Source: Clostridiales bacterium (GTDB lineage Bacteria; Bacillota; Clostridia; Christensenellales; Aristaeellaceae). Taken from it: 11,071 nt of DNA. This document shows positions 7,138 through 11,071 of the stretch, one piece after another. Position numbers and translations under genes: made by a program. Positions within the stretch are counted from its first letter, which is position 1. Each line of letters begins with the position of its first letter. The notes under the pieces are model-generated. The model saw nothing but the letters and a program-made list of their open reading frames with translations. It searched no databases and had not been told where the DNA came from. The stretch spans positions 1 through 11,071 of the forward strand of contig SFOF01000087.1 in the NCBI GenBank assembly GCA_004552515.1, written 5' to 3'.

Positions 7138-7743
7138 CTAATACCCCAGCGTTTCGTCGATCAGCACGACATGGAACGCCCGTCCGCCGGGCGCGCGCTC
7201 GATTTTCTGCACGACGTTGCACATCCTCTGCGGCGACGCGCAGCCGCCCTCGCCCACGCAGCGGTTCAGCCTCGCGCAGGGCGTGTTCAGCCCCAGACGG
7301 CGCGCGTTTTTCCCGCAGGCCTGCGTCTTGATGCGCTCGATCGCCGCCTCTTCACCGCCCTCGACCCGCTTGTTTGCGCCCGCGATCACGAACACCTCGC
7401 CCGGGCCGAACGAGAGCGCGCTCACGCGGTTGCCCGTGCCGTCGATGTTGTAGAGCACGCCCGCCTCGTCGATGGCGTTGGCCGAGGAAAGATAAACGTC
7501 CGCCTGCTGCGCGCGTCTGAGCGCCTCCGGCTTATTGTCCGCCGTCCAGTGCCAGTAAACGGGACAGCCCTTTTCTGCCAGACGCTCGTCCAGCCGCAGC
7601 GCCTTAACCGTCATCGAGCCGCCGATCCCCACGCTTCTGCCCGCGGGAATCGACTCAAGAACGAACCGCGCCGCCTCCTCGCCCGTCGCAAAGTGATGCG
7701 CGATAAAGCCGCGCCCTGTCAGCTTTTCCTCCAGTGTGCTCAT
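7138..7743 (-). CDS. LUD-domain (DUF162, LutC-like) protein
   Basis: This 201-residue protein consists of a single LUD domain, the fold of LutC/YkgG-type proteins linked to lactate utilisation. Family hallmarks are GIGGSMTVKALRLDERL (39-55), the central ANAIDEAGVLYNIDGTGNRVSALSFGP (89-114) and FVIAGANKRV (118-127). A C-terminal Cys-containing segment carries TPCARLNRC (154-162), GC at 167-168 and MCN (174-176), with Cys143, 156, 162, 168 and 175. No LutA or LutB partner is present, so a lactate-oxidation role is not supported here. Stand-alone members of this type are common in clostridia and their biochemical role is not settled. The start at 7743 is backed by AGGAG 8 nt upstream and by a strong promoter. 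No convincing terminator separates it from the oxidoreductase gene, so some read-through is possible. Confidence 0.9.
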   Translation of the reverse strand: MSTLEEKLTGRGFIAHHFATGEEAARFVLESIPAGRSVGIGGSMTVKALRLDERLAEKGCPVYWHWTADNKPEALRRAQQADVYLSSANAIDEAGVLYNIDGTGNRVSALSFGPGEVFVIAGANKRVEGGEEAAIERIKTQACGKNARRLGLNTPCARLNRCVGEGGCASPQRMCNVVQKIERAPGGRAFHVVLIDETLGY

Positions 7744-7773
7744 GCTCTTTTCTCCTCATTGCTCTTTTTCGTC

Positions 7774-7802
7774 ATTATAGCACGCCGCCCAACAAATAAC
7801 AA
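7774..7802 (-). promoter_or_regulatory. predicted promoter of the LUD gene
   Basis: On the minus strand TTGTTA (7802-7797) and TATAAT (7779-7774) are spaced 17 bp apart, with a TGC extended -10 just before TATAAT. Transcription should start near 7767, about 24 nt before the ATG at 7743. It faces away from the lepA promoter. Confidence 0.65.
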
Positions 7803-7810
7803 TACGGCGA

Positions 7811-7839
7811 TTGACGCGCGGCGCACGGCGGCGTAAAAT
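7811..7839 (+). promoter_or_regulatory. predicted promoter of lepA
   Basis: TTGACG (7811-7816) and TAAAAT (7834-7839) are separated by 17 bp, each matching the sigma-A consensus at five of six positions. The start point would be near 7846, leaving a leader of about 55 nt. A short dyad, AATAAT-GAAGA-ATTATT (7837-7853), straddles the predicted start point. Confidence 0.65.
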
Positions 7840-7883
7840 AATGAAGAATTATTATGCCTATCCCGCATCAAACTGCTTATATA

Positions 7884-7889
7884 GAGGAG
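7884..7889 (+). promoter_or_regulatory. ribosome binding site of lepA
   Basis: GAGGAG lies 11 nt before ATG 7901, slightly longer than the usual spacing. It supports the start that gives the family-standard N-terminus over upstream in-frame starts, including the TTG at 7811, which is part of the -35 box. Confidence 0.7.
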
Positions 7890-7900
7890 ATCACACGTCC

Positions 7901-9709
7901 ATGCAAAGCAAGCTTCAGGACAACATCCGCAATTTCTGCATCATCGCGCACATCGACCATGGCAAATCCACACTGGCCGACCGTCTGCTCGAGGCCACCG
8001 GCGTCATGGCGCAGCGCGACATGACCGAGCAGGTGCTCGACTCGATGGAGCTGGAGCGCGAGCGCGGCATCACCATCAAGTCAAAGGCCATTCGCCTGCC
8101 CTATACCGCCAGAGACGGCAAGACCTATGAGTTCAACCTGATCGACACCCCCGGCCACGTCGATTTCACCTATGAGGTGTCCCGCGCGCTGGCCGCCTGC
8201 GAGGGCGCTGTGCTGGTGGTGGACGCGACGCAGGGCATCGAGGCGCAGACGCTGGCCAACGTGTATATGGCGCTCGATCACGACCTCGAGATCCTGCCCG
8301 TGGTCAACAAGATCGATCTGCCCAGCGCGCAGCCCGAGGTCGTCCGCCATGAAATCGAGGATGAAATCGGCCTGGACGCGGAAAACTGCCCGCTCATCTC
8401 CGCCAAGCAGGGCATCGGCATCGAGGACGTGCTGGAGGACATCGCGCAGCACGTTCCCGCTCCCGAGGGCGATCCGGACGCGCCGCTCCAGGCGCTGATC
8501 TTCGATTCCTACTATGACAACTACCGCGGCGCGATCAGCTCCGTGCGCATCAAGCACGGCACGGTGCGCGTGGGCGATTCCATCCGCATGATGGCCGGCG
8601 GCCGCGTGTTTGACGTGACCGAGGTGGGCACCTATCGCCCCGGCGGCTACAATTCCACGGGCGTGCTGACGGCCGGCGAGGTGGGCTATATCGCCGCGTC
8701 GATCAAGGACATCGCCGACATCCGCGTGGGCGACACCATCACCCATAACGACCGCCCCGCCGCCGAGCCGCTGCCCGGCTACAAGCCGGTGCTGCCCATG
8801 GTGTACTGCGGCATCTATCCGGCCGACGGCGCGAATTACGAGACGCTCAAGGACGCGCTGGCCAAGCTGCGCCTGAACGACGCGGCGCTCTCCTTCGAGC
8901 CGGAAACGTCGGTCGCGCTGGGCTACGGCTTCCGCTGCGGCTTTCTGGGGCTGCTCCACATGGAGATCATTCAGGAGCGGCTCGAGCGCGAGTTCGATCT
9001 CGATCTGGTCACCACGGCACCCAGCGTCGTCTACAACGTCATCAAGACCGACGGCGAGAAAATCAGCATCGACAACCCGACCAACCTGCCGCCCGTGACC
9101 GAAATCGACTATATGGAGGAGCCGTTCGTCGACGCGCAGGTCATCACGCCTCAGGAATTCGTGGGCGCGATCATGGAGCTGTGCCAGGACAAGCGCGGCA
9201 CCTTCCGCGACATGAAGTATATCGACGGCGGCCGCGTGCTGCTCAATTACGACCTGCCGCTCAACGAGGTCATATTTGATTTCTTCGATCAGCTCAAGAG
9301 CCGCACGCGCGGCTACGCGTCGTTCGATTACGAGCTGAAGGGCTATGTGCGCAGCGATCTGGTCAAGCTGGACATACTGCTCAACGGCGAAATGTGCGAC
9401 GCGCTCTCCATCATCGTCCATCGCGACCGCGCCTATGCCCGGGGCCGCTCCATAGCCGAGAAGCTGCGCGACGTCATCCCGCGCCAGCTGTTCGAAATCC
9501 CGATTCAGGCGGCCATCGGCGGCAAGATCATCGCGCGCGAGACGGTCAAGGCGCTGCGCAAGGACGTGCTCGCCAAGTGCTATGGCGGCGACATCTCCCG
9601 AAAGAAAAAGCTGCTCGAAAAGCAGAAGGAAGGCAAAAAGCGCATGAGGCAGGTCGGCTCGGTCGAGGTGCCCAGCGAGGCCTTCATGGCCGTCCTGAAA
9701 ATGGACTGA
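7901..9709 (+). CDS. lepA: elongation factor 4 (LepA), ribosomal back-translocase GTPase
   Basis: This complete 602-residue LepA/EF4 has the standard length for the family. It is a translational GTPase that acts on the ribosome in the cytoplasm, with roles proposed in back-translocation and in initiation or 30S assembly. All G motifs are visible: G1 AHIDHGKS (16-23), G2 ERERGITI (52-59), G3 DTPGH (82-86), G4 NKID (136-139) and G5 SAK (167-169). EF-G-like domains follow; GFRCGFLGLLHMEI is a LepA hallmark. The LepA-specific C-terminal domain ends with the typical QVGSVEVPSEAFMAVLKMD. The start at 7901 gives the expected MQSKLQDNIRNFCIIAH N-terminus. It has its own promoter and is followed by a GNAT gene and hemW on the same strand; lepA next to hemW is a frequent order in Firmicutes. 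Confidence 0.98.
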   Translation: MQSKLQDNIRNFCIIAHIDHGKSTLADRLLEATGVMAQRDMTEQVLDSMELERERGITIKSKAIRLPYTARDGKTYEFNLIDTPGHVDFTYEVSRALAACEGAVLVVDATQGIEAQTLANVYMALDHDLEILPVVNKIDLPSAQPEVVRHEIEDEIGLDAENCPLISAKQGIGIEDVLEDIAQHVPAPEGDPDAPLQALIFDSYYDNYRGAISSVRIKHGTVRVGDSIRMMAGGRVFDVTEVGTYRPGGYNSTGVLTAGEVGYIAASIKDIADIRVGDTITHNDRPAAEPLPGYKPVLPMVYCGIYPADGANYETLKDALAKLRLNDAALSFEPETSVALGYGFRCGFLGLLHMEIIQERLEREFDLDLVTTAPSVVYNVIKTDGEKISIDNPTNLPPVTEIDYMEEPFVDAQVITPQEFVGAIMELCQDKRGTFRDMKYIDGGRVLLNYDLPLNEVIFDFFDQLKSRTRGYASFDYELKGYVRSDLVKLDILLNGEMCDALSIIVHRDRAYARGRSIAEKLRDVIPRQLFEIPIQAAIGGKIIARETVKALRKDVLAKCYGGDISRKKKLLEKQKEGKKRMRQVGSVEVPSEAFMAVLKMD

Positions 9710-9720
9710 TCACACATCGG

Positions 9721-9760
9721 CAGGCGCGCGGAAGAAACGCTTTTTCCGCGCGTCCGCCTG
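9721..9760 (+). terminator. hairpin after lepA, possible weak terminator
   Basis: GCGCGGAA (9726-9733) pairs with TTCCGCGC (9744-9751) around a 10-nt loop. Outer arms CAGGC (9721-9725) and GCCTG (9756-9760) extend the stem across a small bulge. The stem is strong and sits 11 nt after the lepA stop. The following bases (TATTCCCCC) contain no T-tract, so canonical intrinsic termination is doubtful. It may instead attenuate transcription or protect the lepA mRNA 3' end. It lies in the 108-bp gap before the GNAT gene, where I see no convincing second promoter. Confidence 0.4.
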
Positions 9761-9817
9761 TATTCCCCCGCATCGAGCGAAACGGCTTCCATTTAATATA
9801 AGCGAGGTTTTGCGTCT

Positions 9818-10582
9818 ATGACCAATCGCGAGATTTACAATATTGCGCTCAATCAGTCGGCCGTCGAGCTGCACTGCGCGCCCGCCGATCTGCTCTCGGG
9901 CAAAAACAAAATCGTCTATTCGCGCCGCGACGACCGCGCCCGCGCCTATCTGACGCTGCCCTTCGACTGCAATCTGGTCACCTATGGCCATGGCATCGTC
10001 GCCTCGACCCGGCCGCAGTACGCCGCTGCGGTCGAAGAGTATATCGGCCGCTACCGCCCCGAGCAGTGCTTTGAAACGCCGCAGCTTCTGGTGCTCAACG
10101 AGGCGCTGCGCCCGCACGGGCTGTGCGTCTGCTTCATGGCCGAGTATTTCCTGCCCGATGTGGACGCGCTGCGCCCGCTGGACTGTCCCTACGAGATCCG
10201 CGCGCTCCAGCCGGACGATTTCGCCGCGCTCTATACCGAAAAGTGGAGCAACGCGCTGTGCGAAAAGCGGCGCAGGCTCGACCGGCTGTGTCTGGGTGCA
10301 TACGATCACGGCGAGCTGATCGGCCTGGCCGGCGCGTCCGAGGACTGCCCCGCCATGTGGCAGATCGGCGTGGATGTGGACGGCGGCCATCGCGGACAGG
10401 GCGTGGCCTCGGCGCTCACGTCGCGTCTGGCGCTTCATGCCCTCGAGCGCGGCAAGGTTCCCTTCTACTGCGCGGCCTGGTCGAATGTCGCCTCGGTGCG
10501 CAACGCCATAAAATGCGGCTTTCGCCCCGCCTGGGTGGAGCTGACCGCCAGGACGCAGGATTTCGTCGCGCCCATGCTGTGA
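9818..10582 (+). CDS. GNAT-family N-acetyltransferase
   Basis: This 254-residue protein combines a family-specific N-terminal part (about 1-120) with a C-terminal GNAT fold (about 125-245). The acetyl-CoA-binding motif A is visible as WQIGVDVDGGHRGQGVASAL (181-200), containing the R-x-x-G-x-A loop at Arg192, Gly195 and Ala197. The SNVASVRNAIKCGFRPAW segment (222-239) is the usual motif B region. The N-terminal half is also well ordered (FETPQLLVLNEALRPHG; VCFMAEYFLPDV) and looks like a conserved clostridial subfamily rather than random sequence. The acceptor substrate cannot be deduced; small molecules and protein N-termini are both possible. It starts 108 bp after lepA with a modest GAGG at 9804-9807 and ends 10 bp before hemW, so it is probably co-transcribed with hemW. 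Confidence 0.9.
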   Translation: MTNREIYNIALNQSAVELHCAPADLLSGKNKIVYSRRDDRARAYLTLPFDCNLVTYGHGIVASTRPQYAAAVEEYIGRYRPEQCFETPQLLVLNEALRPHGLCVCFMAEYFLPDVDALRPLDCPYEIRALQPDDFAALYTEKWSNALCEKRRRLDRLCLGAYDHGELIGLAGASEDCPAMWQIGVDVDGGHRGQGVASALTSRLALHALERGKVPFYCAAWSNVASVRNAIKCGFRPAWVELTARTQDFVAPML

Positions 10583-10592
10583 CGGAGGGGCT

Positions 10593-11071
10593 ATGAAGCA
10601 CATTTCGCTCTATATTCACATCCCCTTCTGCGTGCGCAAGTGCCTCTATTGCGATTTTACGTCCTTTCCGGACAAAACCGACCGGATTGAGGATTACCTG
10701 CATCGCCTCGAGTGCGAGATGGACGAGGCCGTATCGCGCTTTGGAAATCTGACCGTCGATACGCTGTTTCTCGGCGGCGGCACGCCCTCGCTGCTCGGCG
10801 GCGACGACATGAAGCGCCTGATGGACGCGGCGGCGAAGCGCTTCTCCATCGCGCCCGGCGCGGAGATCACCTGCGAGGCCAATCCCGGCACGCTGGATCC
10901 CGAAAAAATGCGCGCCTACAGGGCGGCGGGCATCAACCGGCTGTCCATCGGCGTTCAGGCGTTTGACGACCGCCTGCTCAGGGCGCTGGGGCGCATCCAC
11001 ACCTGCGACGAGGCGAAACGCGCCGTGCTCATGGCGCATGACGCGCTCTTCGACAATCTGAGCGTCGATCT
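10593..11071 (+). CDS. hemW: radical SAM protein HemW (5' part, runs off the window)
   Basis: The first 159 codons are present and the gene continues past the right edge. The radical SAM cluster motif is CVRKCLYCDF, giving Cys13, Cys17 and Cys20, followed by Asp-Phe. This CxxxCxxCxF form marks HemW; coproporphyrinogen dehydrogenase HemN has a further Cys at the last position. HemW proteins bind heme and are regarded as heme chaperones, although many are labelled coproporphyrinogen oxidases. Other family landmarks are YIHIPFC (7-13), LFLGGGTPSLL, the E-x-NPGT stretch and RLSIGVQAFDD. The ribosome binding site GGAGG (10584-10588) is only 4 nt from the ATG, unless the adjacent GAGGGG is used. 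Position after lepA supports the call. HrcA or other heat-shock genes often follow in related genomes but cannot be seen here. Confidence 0.93.
   Translation, partial: MKHISLYIHIPFCVRKCLYCDFTSFPDKTDRIEDYLHRLECEMDEAVSRFGNLTVDTLFLGGGTPSLLGGDDMKRLMDAAAKRFSIAPGAEITCEANPGTLDPEKMRAYRAAGINRLSIGVQAFDDRLLRALGRIHTCDEAKRAVLMAHDALFDNLSVD

Noticed and set aside
5449..7836. 795-codon open frame on the plus strand opposite the oxidoreductase and LUD genes
   Set aside because: It is antisense to two clear genes and their promoters, with low-complexity Arg/Ala/His composition and no domain. It is a GC-bias shadow.
7811..7900. 30-residue N-terminal extension of LepA from TTG 7811
   Set aside because: The TTG is part of the predicted -35 box. 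LepA proteins normally begin close to the sequence starting at 7901, giving the standard length.
8081..9421. 446-codon open frame on the minus strand inside lepA
   Set aside because: It lies entirely opposite the conserved lepA coding sequence. The His/Val/Asp-rich product is typical of a shadow frame.

Overview
The window is GC-rich bacterial chromosome with seven clear genes, six of them complete. It most likely comes from a high-GC member of the Clostridia (Bacillota). The evidence is a lepA - GNAT - hemW arrangement, a clostridial-type FliB-family Cys-cluster protein, a stand-alone LUD-domain protein, a glycyl radical enzyme (an anaerobe trait), strong AGGAGG-type ribosome binding sites and sigma-A-like promoters. 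The exact order cannot be fixed from the sequence alone. No tRNA, rRNA, CRISPR array, insertion sequence or phage gene was seen.

Layout. Everything left of about 7.75 kb is on the minus strand, and everything to the right is on the plus strand. Reading the minus strand in transcription order: a LUD-domain protein (7743-7138); a second unit with its own TATAAT promoter and a leader of about 100 nt, encoding a large FAD-dependent oxidoreductase (6918-4264) and, 19 bp downstream, a FliB-family protein (4244-3168); then a third unit of an AraC-family regulator (3053-2217) whose stop overlaps the start of a glycyl radical enzyme (2220-100). A perfect 9-bp inverted repeat covers the predicted -35 box of the AraC/glycyl-radical-enzyme unit. 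The plus-strand unit is lepA (7901-9709), a clostridial GNAT acetyltransferase (9818-10582) and the start of hemW (10593 to the right edge). The LUD gene and lepA are driven by back-to-back divergent promoters whose -35 boxes are only 8 bp apart.

How the genes work together. The plus-strand genes are housekeeping: ribosome back-translocation (LepA) and a heme-chaperone-type radical SAM protein (HemW), with a GNAT gene between them. The minus-strand genes look like accessory anaerobic metabolism. The AraC-GRE pair is the strongest functional unit: a sensor/regulator translationally coupled to a radical enzyme whose substrate is not known. Its active-site surroundings (Cys350/Glu352 and Gly683) fit the eliminase/dehydratase-like branch better than true pyruvate formate-lyase, and no activating enzyme is visible in the window. 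The FAD protein is unusual. It carries two flavoprotein modules in tandem, about 280 residues apart, and the first has lost its dinucleotide-binding glycines; a HEAT-like C-terminal tail follows. I saw no clear evidence of a wholly new defence or mobile system. The best leads are the unassigned GRE operon with its operator-like repeat and the tandem flavoprotein.
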